Assembly: GCA_003254925.1 (NCBI GenBank)
Contig: QANZ01022571.1
Coordinates: forward strand, 62,001-126,000
Direction of reading: 5' to 3'
From: Chamaecrista fasciculata
Taxonomy: Eukaryota; Streptophyta; Magnoliopsida; Fabales; Fabaceae
DNA: 64,000 bases
The translations under genes were made by a program, and so were the position numbers. The notes under the pieces are model-generated. The model did no database searches, had not been told where the DNA came from, and saw nothing but the letters and a program-made list of their open reading frames with translations. Of the stretch, positions 11,552 to 22,900 are shown piece after piece. Position 1 is the first letter of the stretch. Every line of letters starts with the position of its first letter.

Positions 11552-12194
11552 TAGGGATGGCAACGGATAGGATATCCGTGTTTTTTCCACTATCAGTATC
11601 CGTATCCGTTTATCCTATCCAATATCCGTATCTTATCCGTATCCGATAAATTATCATCCGTATCCGCACCCTATCCGATATCCGATTTCCGACGGATACC
11701 CGAAATATCCGAAATATTCGAAAAAATATGGGTATAGGATAGAATATCCTATTTTATAAATCGGATATACCGGGTATCCGATATCCATTATCCGCCAACT
11801 AATATAATTAAATGAAATTATTATTTATTTACATTTTAAATTTATTTTTTTAAAATAAAAAATTAAATATAGAATAACTAAAAATGATTATATAAAAAAT
11901 ATATATAAATCTAATTAATTAAATTTAAATATTTTTATATAAAATATTAAATTAGATGTAAAATATAAAAATTAAATAAGTAATAGGGTATCGGATATCG
12001 GATACCCTAAATATCCGTTCATTTCAGACGGATATAGGGTATCCGAGGGCAATATCCGTATCCGACCAATATCCGAAAAAAAAAGTAATTTTCACTATCC
12101 GTATCCTATCCAATATCCGGTATCCAACGGATATCGGATATTTTTTTCGGACGGATACGGACAGATATCCTAACGATATAAATTGCCATCCCTA
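11552..12194. mobile_element. hAT-type MITE, 643 bp, with near-perfect 8-bp target duplication
   Basis: Both ends read TAGGGATGGCAA inwards. The flanks are ATTACCAT (11544-11551) and ATTGCCAT (12195-12202), an 8-bp duplication with one difference, as expected for hAT elements. Both arms are filled with short ATATCCG / TATCCGTATCCG motifs in opposite orientation around a very AT-rich core, so a transcript could fold into a long hairpin. It lies about 0.2 kb upstream of the second S-protein-homologue gene. Confidence 0.88.
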
Positions 12195-12398
12195 ATTGCC
12201 ATTGACCAAAGGAGCATTGGATCACTAAATAAAAATTTATTGCAATCAATAAATTCTATAAATTAATGCTGTCTCCTAGTTAATTAATGGATAAGTATTA
12301 ATTGATTCATTATCCTACAAAATAGATGCTACTAGAAAACGTTGAAAGAGTCTATATATAAGCAAGGACAGCAGAGTTTTAGTGCAGAGTGAATCAAA

Positions 12399-12830
12399 AT
12401 GAGAGGAGAAAAAATGCAATGTTTGAGCTGGTTGTTGGTTGTTCTTGTGTGTATGGCTTCCTCAACAGTCTGTAATTGTAGTAGGGTTATTGAAGAAGAA
12501 GGTGGGGTGAACATTAACATAAACATGCTTACAATCTCCAATGACTCACCAGATAGATTGGACATCGTAGCGAGCTTCCAACCAACAGAGATAATTATCG
12601 ACGCAGGAGATGATTATAGGAAACTTATTGGAGGAAAGGTTCAGGATTGTGACTTTAAATTTTTTGATAAATTTGGGGGTACGACGTGTGCTAAGTTGAA
12701 CGCATATGATCCAGTAACAGATGCAGGACACCATAGCATCAATTGGTCTATCAGAGAGGATGGCCTTTATCACAGTTGGGATAGAACTAATTGGGACAAA
12801 AGGGCCGGTTGGGGTAAATGTACATGGTAA
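12399..12830 (+). CDS. Plant self-incompatibility protein S1-like (SPH), second copy
   Basis: Single exon, 143 residues, TAA stop. Signal-peptide-like start (CLSWLLVVLVCMASSTVC, about residues 7-24) and a mature domain with AYDPVTDAGHHSINWSIRED, GLYHSWDRTNWDKRAGW and a terminal KCTW. It aligns with the 7169-7651 protein through the second half (AYDPV-DAGHH-I-WS-R-DGLYHSWD--WDKR--W) and is clearly a tandem paralogue; the N-terminal halves differ more. As in copy one, the usual early Cys strand of the family is absent. TATA-like CTATATATAAG lies at 12352-12360. An AATAAA-like signal (ATGAATAAATGAA) lies at about 12863-12877. The partner and biological role are unknown. Confidence 0.82.
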   Translation: MRGEKMQCLSWLLVVLVCMASSTVCNCSRVIEEEGGVNININMLTISNDSPDRLDIVASFQPTEIIIDAGDDYRKLIGGKVQDCDFKFFDKFGGTTCAKLNAYDPVTDAGHHSINWSIREDGLYHSWDRTNWDKRAGWGKCTW

Positions 12831-12949
12831 TATATGTATGTGTCAATGGAATTTCTTATCTATGAATGAATAAATGAATATATGATGTTGTCTTCCTTAA
12901 AAACAGGGTTGTTTCTTGTTTGAGGACACTGCTACTAGATTTCTCTTTT

Positions 12950-13281
12950 TATACTAATTTTAAATTTTTTTTCTTTATAATTTATTTGTTGTCAATTTTA
13001 TCTTTAAAATTTTATATTTTAATTGATTTTATTCTTTACACTAATTTTATTCAACAAAATTTAATATGTAATATAAAATTATTGAAAAAATAAATTCTAA
13101 CTCAAATTCAAAATTAAATCAAATTGCTAATTTTTTTTTTGGCCAAAAACGAAATTGCTAATTTAATGAATAGAGTTAAGAAAAAAGATAAAAATAAAAT
13201 TAATCAAAATATAAAATTTTGATGAAAGCTCACAATAAATTAACTTTGGAGATAAAATTAAAAAAGATAAAAAAAATTTAA
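12950..13281. repeat. Diverged MITE-like AT-rich segment
   Basis: Contains motifs typical of the small TIR family found at 27540-27920 and 37500-37880 (AATTTTATCTTTAAAATTTTATATTTT; ATGTAATATAAAATTATTGA), partly mirrored at 13195-13260. The ends cannot be fixed. A related half-copy lies at 14150-14345. Confidence 0.4.
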
Positions 13282-13526
13282 GCCAAAGTCCTATTTTAGT
13301 CCCTCATGTTTGCTCAAAATTCCGTTTTGGTCCTTCAAGTTTTTTTTTTGTTTCGTTTTAGTCCTTAATGCAAAAGAGCAAAATTGTTGGGGGATGAAAG
13401 TTAGTTTTTTCTCTTTTTTAGCAGAAAAACTTTTTAGAAACTTGAGAAACCAAAATAGAATGGAAAAACTTAAGAGACCAAAACAGAACTTTGAGCAAAT
13501 ATGAGGGACCAAAATAGGACTTTGGC
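13282..13526. mobile_element. Small TIR MITE, 245 bp
   Basis: The left end GCCAAAGTCCTATTTTAGTC and the right end, read inwards GCCAAAGTCCTATTTTGGTC, match for about 60 bases with few differences. The flanks are A/T-rich (AATTTAA and AAAATTTT), so any target duplication is uncertain. A stray copy of its left flank plus first 11 bases lies at 13794-13848. Confidence 0.75.
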
Positions 13527-13749
13527 AAAAAATTTTAAAACTAGAAAAATGTTTTTTTGCATAAAATTTGAGTATAAGAGTTGACAGAGAAAAAGGCATG
13601 TATGATAATAAATAAGAAAAACAAAAGGTTGGTTGTATAGGATACTTGATGTGGGGGATGGTTGTTGTGTTGCGCACCAGGTCCAAAGTGTTGGATTAAT
13701 GGAATCACTGTGGTACAAGTAGAGAGTACGGTATCAAACTTGAAACATC

Positions 13750-14027
13750 AATTGTTACACTTGGCAAATGCTCGAAGCAGTGAAATGGCAGAAAATTAAC
13801 TTTGGAGATAAAATTAAAAAAAGAAAAAAAAAATTTAAGCCAAAGTCCTCAGTTCCTTCAATGTTAATTCTCATTTCTCAATGCAAGAAGTTGCAGCAGC
13901 ATGCAACAAGCGTAGAAACCAATTACCCATCAACAATCCTAGGAAGATAAAGATGAATCAAGAGAGAGGGGCATTGGGTTATGTACTTTACTTATGTGTA
14001 TCGATATCAGTGGTATAAATGACTAGA
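13750..14027. repeat. Duplicated non-coding block, copy 1
   Basis: Shares GCAAATGCtCGAAGCA-TGAAATGGCAGA, CAATGCAAGAAGTTGCAGCAG, AACAATCCTAGG-AGATAAAG and GCATTGGGTTATG with 15400-15680 in the same order and orientation. In this copy the middle is replaced by about 55 bases (13794-13848) matching 13236-13292. No convincing reading frame is shared by the copies. Confidence 0.75.
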
Positions 14028-14036
14028 TTTTAATCA

Positions 14037-14092
14037 CAGTATGATTATATCACAGTTGGGATAAAAGTAATTCGGACAAGACTGGGGACCCA
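14037..14092 (+). pseudogene. Relic of a third S-protein-homologue gene (C-terminal fragment)
   Basis: TATCACAGTTGGGATAAAAG at about 14048-14067, followed by a stretch like TAATTCGGACAAGAC, matches the end of both intact genes (YHSWD--N-DK). Sequence upstream is only weakly similar and no signal peptide is present. Together with the block at 13750-14027 it suggests that a third tandem copy decayed here. Confidence 0.55.
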
Positions 14093-14384
14093 ATGACCCA
14101 TGTCTCAATGCTGATAATTACTTTTTGTGTTTTATGTGTCAATAATATTTGATTAAATTAAAATGTGAAATATTGAGGATGAAATTGACAGTTAGTGTGA
14201 AGTTTAGGAACAAAATTAATATTTTTTTCTAAAATTCACATGCCGCCAATTTTGTCTATAAAATTTTATATTTTGATCAATTTTATCTTTTGTAATATAA
14301 CTTTATCCAATAAATTTTATATGTAATATAGAATTACTGAAAAAAAAAATTGAGTAGGTTGTGATAAAATCTTTTATCTTCTTT

Positions 14385-14765
14385 TATTGTAATTTTGGTC
14401 CTATAAATTTTTTAAAAACTTTACTTTTTGTTCCCAAACCCACTTTTAGACTCAATATGACCTAATTTGTCGATAGATCAACTAGGCAAAAAAAGAACTT
14501 GTCAAAAATAACCAGCAAGTCGGTAACTCCAAACTTCTCTCATTTAGACTTAAAAGGAGATATATAACTAATTTTACTCATTTGATCGTGAATTGAGTGA
14601 CTCACTTTTTGAACCCAATTATATTTTATCTTGTTTGCTAAACCCAATTAAATAGAGAAAGAACTCGTCAAAAGAATGAAACTTGAAACGATAGAGATAC
14701 GATCATATTCAATGATTATGACTAAATAATAAAACTTTTGGAAAACCGAAATCGCAACAAAAATA
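14385..14765. repeat. Second member of the 10628-11394 repeat family
   Basis: Begins with TTTTGGTCCTATAAATTTTT and holds the AACTAGGCAAAAAAAGAACT and CCCAATTA motifs seen in the other member. A mirrored end (AAAACTTTTGGAAAACCGAAA, then CAACAAAAA) lies near 14730-14763. No coding sequence. Confidence 0.45.
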
Positions 14766-15399
14766 TATATATATTACAAATTTGATTTACATTGTCTTCA
14801 TTTTATGATTATACAAAAATATGTGTTTAATATCGCCTCTCTATTACGAGAGATCATGCTAAAAAAATTGATGTTCATTGTAACACAAAAGGTAGATTGT
14901 GGGATACTATCTCGTGTGGCCTTTAAGCGAGGACAGGCTTTATATGGTTGTTGTTTGAGCACACCACGTCCATGGTACTTATATATTAACTCGCACCATC
15001 GTAGTAGAGTAGAAGCCGACACCACCAAGCTCAGTGTTCATGCTTGGTGCTGCTCTGATAAGCCAGCGGCATCATCTTAATATATGCGATGGGTTTGGGG
15101 TACACATTGTCTATATCACCGTGATGCTACCAACGTATAACTTAGTATCCTCCAATCACCTTAATGCCTCCACTAGGATTACAGGCTTGCGCTACCAAGC
15201 CCGGCGATTTTCTCACCTCGAAACTCTACTTATAAAATCACAATATACCAATAATTCACTCGATGTGGGCTCTAAGATAACATTAACTTAGGATTAGCGA
15301 TATATATCCACGTGTCTAGTATTTGGTTTTATATTTTTATTAAACTTCCACACATTGTTTTTTTATTATTAACCAAACTTCTACACAATTGATGTATAT
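14766..15399. other. Unexplained intergenic sequence
   Basis: About 630 bases, less AT-rich than its neighbours. Short open frames exist on both strands but show no recognisable domain or codon pattern. I cannot assign it to a repeat family by eye. Confidence 0.4.
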
Positions 15400-15680
15400 A
15401 TTGATACACTTTGCAAATGCCCGAAGCAATGAAATGGCAGAGAGAAGCAAAGCAAAGGCTCATCCTTCACCCCAAGTCAGCTTCTTTCAGTCCCTTTAAT
15501 TTTCTCACGTGTTCCTTTACTGTTAATTCTCAATGCAAGAAGTTGCAGCAGCATGCATCAAATGATCAAACGTTGAAAGTTGAAACCAATTACGCAGCAA
15601 CAATCCTAGGCAGATAAAGATGAATCAAGAGAGAGAGGCATTGGGTTATGGGCATTCATATCAGTGACATAAAATGACGA
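15400..15680. repeat. Duplicated non-coding block, copy 2
   Basis: Partner of 13750-14027, with the same ordered motifs ending in GCATTGGGTTATG and ATATCAGTG. This copy is not interrupted and so looks closer to the original state. Confidence 0.75.
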
Positions 15681-16946
15681 ACAACACAAACAGACACAAT
15701 CACCGTGGTAAACATGGTCATTGGTCATAGATGTTGAAAATTGTGTACTAGTGTCTTCAATAAAATCTCATGTCGTTTAGATTAAAAAAGACTCCAGAGT
15801 ATATAAATTAAAATATAGAAAGATAATTAAATAAAAACAAAGGTAAATCTCTTGCCACACACAAACATGAGTCACAACATGTAAGTATACTAATCTCCAA
15901 ACAGTAGACTCATAGGAGTTGAGATAGATAGAGGCCATTGCAATTGAGGTATGAACAGATTTTCTTCATGAAATCACCGGTTTAGACTCCTAGTCATACT
16001 TAATTTCTACAATAATATGCACACTACACGTTACCGTATCAATTTAATTTGTTCCTTTAAATTCAAGTTCTTTAATATATATATTAGTACATTAAACATT
16101 AGCACACTACCAAGCCTTAAGTTCTTTAAACCACCTGTACTAATGTTTGGATTAAACCATTTATAGTTCCCTTTATAACTTAAGGCTTAGAAATCAAGAG
16201 AAGTTGTCGTTCCGGGTCCCGTTTAGTACAATGGATAAGATGAATATTATTAAATTATTAAATAATATATAAAATAACGATAGATAAGTTAAGAGTCTTA
16301 ACTTAAGACTGTAAGACGTGTTCTATTAGAAAAAAGATGCAAGACATCATCACTATGAAATTTTTATGTGATATAATCTTTGGTATATAACATTTTAAAT
16401 TATAAATTTACAATAAAATTGAAAAAAATGTACAAACAATTTCTTCTTTGAAAGATATTGTACTTTTTTCAAACATAATCTGTTGAAAAAGATATATATT
16501 GATGCATTAGTCACTCTTAAAACATCACACGAACTATAACCAGTCCAGTCCTAAATTGAATGGGCATCAACTGCCTGACCAGTTCATAGAGCACTACAAT
16601 GTGAAACTCCCTTTACAAATCACGAGGGTGTACTGTAATAGATTCAACGGTTCAACTATCTATATCTCTTTAATACTGGTACATGAATGGTAAACGTTCT
16701 ATGAAACATATTAACATTTGAAACAAAAAGGAAAAAAAAATAATGAACACGACCGCAAGTATTTTTCTGCAGCACCCCTAGATCTCTTCATGCAAACAAA
16801 AGAAACTTAATAAAGATCTGATGGTCTCATATTTTGTTAAGAAAAAGAAAAGCCAAAACCATGAAAAGTGGTCTCCAGGTTAGTGGATGGGCAATACTTG
16901 TGCTCAGTTAATAGCATATGCTAATTATTAGAGCCTTAGTTATCAT
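15681..16946. other. Intergenic, 3' side of CPSF30
   Basis: AT-rich with no recognisable gene. The last few hundred bases before 16947 are probably the 3' UTR of the minus-strand CPSF30 gene. Confidence 0.4.
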
Positions 16947-19900
16947 CTAAAGTTCACCTTTCCTTTTTTTCCCCTCTCCATGCCTTGACCGGCGGGGTGC
17001 CTCATCCTCGCTTTCACTCTCGTCATTCCTAGGATTGTTAACAGCAGCATACTGATCCTCCGGGTATTGCATGTCATCATCAGGTCCACCTCTTTGATTA
17101 AGCATGTCTTGACCCTTGTTCTGCTGCTCTATTCCGGATCCATACCTATCATTTCGATCATTAGTTCTTTGATCTCTCTTAGCAACACGGTTAGTATTTT
17201 GAGGCGGTGGCGGTGGTGGGAACATTGGATTCATACCAGCTGGCCTACCTGCTCGAGGTGGATTTGCACCAGCAGCCCCCATCCCCCCCATGAAGGGAGC
17301 ACGACCTGGATTCATCATCATCCCAAACCCACCACCCGGAAACATCCCAGGTTGTGATGGTCGCCCGCGAAACATCATGGCTGCTGGGGGCCCTGCAAAA
17401 TCATTAGAGAATCTAGGACCATATGGAGCAAAACCACGCGGCCCCATACCAAAAAGATCTGGCATACCAAACCCATCAGGTGTAACTGGTCCATAGGATA
17501 ATCCATCACCCATCATTACTGGGGGGAAACCCTGCATTCCTGGAATAGGTCTTGCTCCGCGTCCCATAGGCATGTGAGGAGGCCACATCATACCTCTGCC
17601 TCTACCTCTACCTTGAGTAGCGGGCCCAAGACCATGGCCAAAGCTCTCCTCCTCTTCATCACTTTCTTCCTCCTCCTCTTCTTCATTGTCCTCAAATGGA
17701 ACAATATCAGGATTTTCTCCTCCATTATCTGGATTCACTCCCTTTGCTTTCTCTTCTTCTCGCTTAGACTCTGCTGCATGCGAGACAGCCTGTAATCATG
17801 TAAAAGTGGGCCAACGTCAGTCCCTTTCTGAGAAAATCAGATTGCTGAAGTTTATATTTCTGAAGCCTTTACTAATATGCCTATAACATTATATTTCCAA
17901 ACCCTGTTTTAATGTACTTTAATGTAGTATGCAGTACTACATTGGACAAAGCCTCTTAAAATAAGATAACACAGTCTATTCATGCAATCTTTGACAGAAT
18001 TCACTGACTACATGTCACACAAGTTTTCTTTTGACTCTATCTTTTCTTTCACAAACTCAATAATTATTTGTGGATAGGCTAGAAGTAAGGTTCTTTCTCA
18101 AATCATGCGTAAGAGAACACATTTCAATCCCCCCCCNNNNNNNNNNNNNNNNNNNNNNNCCCCCCCCCCCCCCCCCCCCCCAATTATCTTTCTTCTTTCC
18201 CCTATACTCAACTGCTACTTCTCCGCAAGGCCAATGTGAGGATTTTAAGGAAAGCATACCATGAGTTCACTATCTGGCTCGAGATAAAGCAAGGATGCCA
18301 ACTGCTCACCAATAGAGGGCTCCAGCTCCTGACAATCTCTACTTATCTGCAAATACAAAGTGCTCATGCTCCAATTTGATTGTGAAATAACAACTTGATG
18401 CATCATATCAATCAAACTATGAACTAGAAATGATTATTTAGCTACTAAGCATAATCAACAAGATAAATGATCATAAATATATAACTGAGAAATTTGAGAA
18501 TACCATGGTTTTTTCCCTATCCAGTTTATGTGATCTCTACATACATAGGAAAAACTTCTAATTGTTATATCTTCCATTCCTTGACCAGGAACAAAACTCA
18601 GGACTTTTTAAAATGGCTTGTTCTTGGTCAGATTAATATCACTTTTCACACAACTTGGAGGCAACACAAACCTAAGCTAAAAAGCTTAAAGCCTAAACTT
18701 TTGTATCTTTAATCAGCATGCCTCCACTACATGTAATCAGAAATCAACACTATGTATCATCATTAGAAAGATGATTTAATGTTGGTTAAAAAAAATAATG
18801 ATTTAATGTGCTGATGGACAACTGTCTTCAGCCTGGTGAAATGGTCAAGTGTTGAGAAGTCAAGCCTGGTGAAACCCCAACTCAACCTCTAAGAGGATGT
18901 CTGAATGCCACAGAACGAATTGAATATCATAAGTGAAAGGCCATTGTGCTGAGTTTTAACAAGCTGCTTCATAACCTTGAGCCTAAGTTTAATAACACCC
19001 TCAGGCCTCAGCCCTAACTAAACCTTCCAATTATTTATTTTACTTGTCAGATCAGATCCAACCCAGTCTTCCCTTTAACATATCAGTTTATGCACTCAGG
19101 ATTTACAAGGCTGTCAGATTATGTAAATATAAGGTGTGATCACTAGCTTGTAGCCTTGTAGTCTCCCCAGCAGAAGGGCTAAGAATAGTATATAGTGAAT
19201 CAATTATTTTACAGGCTGAAAAGTTCTCTACCAATATATAATGGATGGGTGAGTCAGAAACTCAGAATTACTGAGATACATTCATTCTTCAGGGTTTTTC
19301 TCACTTTTCCACTAGTTTTGCAGCCACAATGTTGTTGCTGCAGACTGAAGATTTCAAAATTGAAAAGCATAAATTATCCTCGTGAAATACATTATTTATT
19401 CAACATCTTGTTTGTAATACCACATAAAATTCAAGTTAAGATACCAAAAAACTGTGAATGGGAGGCTTGCACAAATATAAACTCACACGTTCTGGCAGCC
19501 CCCTCTCCTCTTTAATTTATAATACTCTGAAGACAGAAAATTAACTACAAGATAAGCTCTAAAAGATAATGATAAAGGATGATTAAAACCCATAAACAAC
19601 AATAAAACACACTAGACAACAATAAACTCCCTTCTTTCTGTTTTTTCTGGGGGTAGGAGGGATGCGCCCAGTTGTGGCCCTGTGGGTCAATAAGTCGAGA
19701 AAACAACTATAGGAAAGATAATATTTAATCATAAATCTGGAAAAGTTAATACCTTTACTGGTAAGTTCTCGTTGTATGGATTCCTCAAGTGACGCGTTTT
19801 ATGGAATGACAACTCACATAACTGCATACAAGAAACTGTAATCAGATGGATTATTTGATTTACAAGATTTCAAGATATCACAATGGGCAGTCTCAATATT

Positions 19901-22900
19901 GGTTCACGAAAAAAAAAATAATAATTAAACTGCACTCTAGAAGTTATAGAACATAAGTTTCCCTATAGCCAACTTTAGTAAGCAATTGAAAAACATCGCG
20001 CCAATTTTAACTATCATTGAATTTGACAATTGTCCAGATTCTTTTAGTTATTTGAAAATGACATTTGAATGCAATACAAATTTCAGGAAAAAGACAGGAA
20101 AAATTATGAAACCCTCAGAGATGACCAGATAGATATCTCAACTAAGTTAACAAGTAAACAAGTGGAGAAAATAAATTTCTCACCAAGACGTATTTCATAG
20201 TGTAATAATTTTCCTTTTCCAGAAAAATAAAACCTAGCAATCATTAAGTTTCTTTTTTTTTTTCTTTTTGCAATCTTTTGCAACACAAAGTATTAATCGG
20301 CCAAGCACAAAGGTTACCAGTAAAATAAACACCAAAATAAGTTAGACTGCATGGTAAAGCAACAGAACCAACCATCTCAGCTAAATCAACTACTCCTACC
20401 ATAACAAAAAAAAAAAAAAACTACTCCTATCCCTAACCCTTAATCACTGCCTTTCATTTAAAAAAAAATTGATTACTGCCCAAAATCATACAAAGCCCAG
20501 ACAGGCAGACACAACAACAAAGACTTGAAACATAGAAAGCACAATCTGGAGATTTTCTTCATCCTGTAGTTGGAATAGTAGAATCAGAGAACTATAGAGA
20601 ATAACCATCTAATCCATCTGACCTAACCATCAAACCCTGCATCACCCATCTCTTACCCCTAACAAGTAAACAACCAAATCAACTAAGAATCTCCTTACGT
20701 AGCTGCTCATTGTCCTCTAAAGACTTAAGGCTCTCCATTTATAACAGAGAACAGTCAGAAGAATGGCAATCTCTATCCAATTTGTCCATCTATCCACAAA
20801 CGCCTTTCCAAATAATTCTTCTTAGAAACTCATATTCATCCTATCACAATGTCCTGTTAGTATGTCCAGCTTCAACACTAAACCTTCATCCTTCCAACTT
20901 TGATGTCTTCTGATTTTGTTACCCACTATCACAACATCCAAGATTCTCATACCCGAGCTGTTACAAATGTTCTGTTTCCCAGAAATAATGTCCCTCTCTT
21001 TGCCCTCAGCCCCAAAACGTAGCCAGCAACCATAACCAAAATTCCTTCCCCGAACACTACCTTTATGATTGAGTTCATTCAAACAAAGGAATTGATAAGT
21101 TTCGGACAAATACTTGCAATCAGAAATAGAGATTCCCTAGAAAAACCATAACTTTTATTGATGCCAAATACTAGGACACATCCAACAACTTGATGCTAGC
21201 ATAGTCAGGCTTTAGGCTAACAGTCATAAACATCCAAATGTTATTTTGAATCTTTTTTTCTTTCTTCTTCTTTTATTTATTTATTTATTATTTTGCTGCT
21301 AGGTACCCCTCTCTCCTCCATGACTCCCTTTTAGATGAAGAAGACATATTTAATTGACTTGCTGAGGAACAGGATTTTTTTCCTAAAAAAAAAAGTCATA
21401 ATGTAACAGGAAATAAAGACTACATAAAGGCAGTAAAGCACTTCGTCCAATTAGCATATTCCTTGAAGAAACCCCTTTTAAAACCTCAATAACTGAGTAA
21501 CACAAGGACACCAAAATAAGAACTCCACTGACAAAAAATAGTGCCATTGACCTCCTAAAATGTAACAGAAGATTCTTTAAAATAAATAACATAAGTAATA
21601 AAAACCCCAATAGCTGAGTACAACAGAGATGCCAAAACTATAACCTAGTCCCACAAAAAGTAGAGGCTAAACTTCTGCTTCACAAGTTCTAAAACTATCC
21701 ACCCAACGTACACAACAAAAACTTTTCTTTTGCTCAAAATATCTCCAAGAATAATTATTAATTATATTAAGCGACTGTTCATCATAAAAAACAAAGGAAC
21801 TACTCCAAGTAACTGAAGAGTAATTTAACAAGCCAAAACTGTAATTAAGCTGAAAGACTCCAACTCAGGAATTTCTAGTTTCAAATTCCTTTATGCTCCA
21901 GCAGAGTCCCATTAGGTATATTACAGTGTCATTGGCTTCATACATTAGCATTTACAACTCATCAGAGCAATAATTTGAAGTTGCTAGAAGAAGTTTCATA
22001 CCTTTAACCATTTAACTGAGAAATTACGTCCATAATGTGCAGTTCCATGTGCATATTTCCAGTTTCCCCCAGCAACAGAACCACCAATTCTGGATGTCAT
22101 CTTTGCACAACCCTGCCAAAACGTGGGTAACTTCAGGTATAACAGGACAGCCATGTAAAAGTGATGCAAGGGTTAAGATCCATCTACTAAATTCATCATA
22201 TTGATCAGCAAAAGGAATCATATTCTACAGCAATTTAAGAAGGATACGACAAGTCAACTGGAATCCAAACTACGGAAATACCTGAAAATGCCGAGTTCTG
22301 TTGACTGAGAAGATCAATATCACATTTTCCACAGAATCAAAGGCTTCATTCAGTTTAGCCTCATTGCTCCTTTGAGTTGCCCATACTCCTTGTTGTACAG
22401 ATAGCTCCAAATTTTCACGATTGCAACTTTTAACAATAAAATACCTAAGATTTTAGGTGGAAGTACTTTAGCGTAAATCATTTAGGTGAAAGAACTGCCT
22501 TTAACTGAACCAATATTTATAAAAATTTATTCATTAATCCGAACATAATCCCTTCATGAAAACATGACCTTGTTTTATATTTTTGGTCCTGTACACCAAG
22601 ACCAGAATCGTTGGCAGGTAATACTAGTTCAAAAAAATTCTAGTCGAAGAGAATAAAGATTCAATGTCATAATTTGACATCAATAACAGTAATAGAAGAA
22701 AACCTTAGAGGACGTAAAATCTCAAGGGAACATAAGGTATTAGCCTAAGGATAGAAGACCTAAAATGTGAAAGTTATGAAACTACTGACATTCTTTCCAA
22801 TTAACAATTCAACTTGTTCTTAGAATAGTGTTTACATACTTCCTTCTCACTTCCAACAATATGTTACCTTATTCCATATTTTTTAATATAAATAACATTT

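Noticed and set aside
18057-18264. Open frames through the poly-C/N stretch
   Set aside because: Homopolymer artefact inside an intron.
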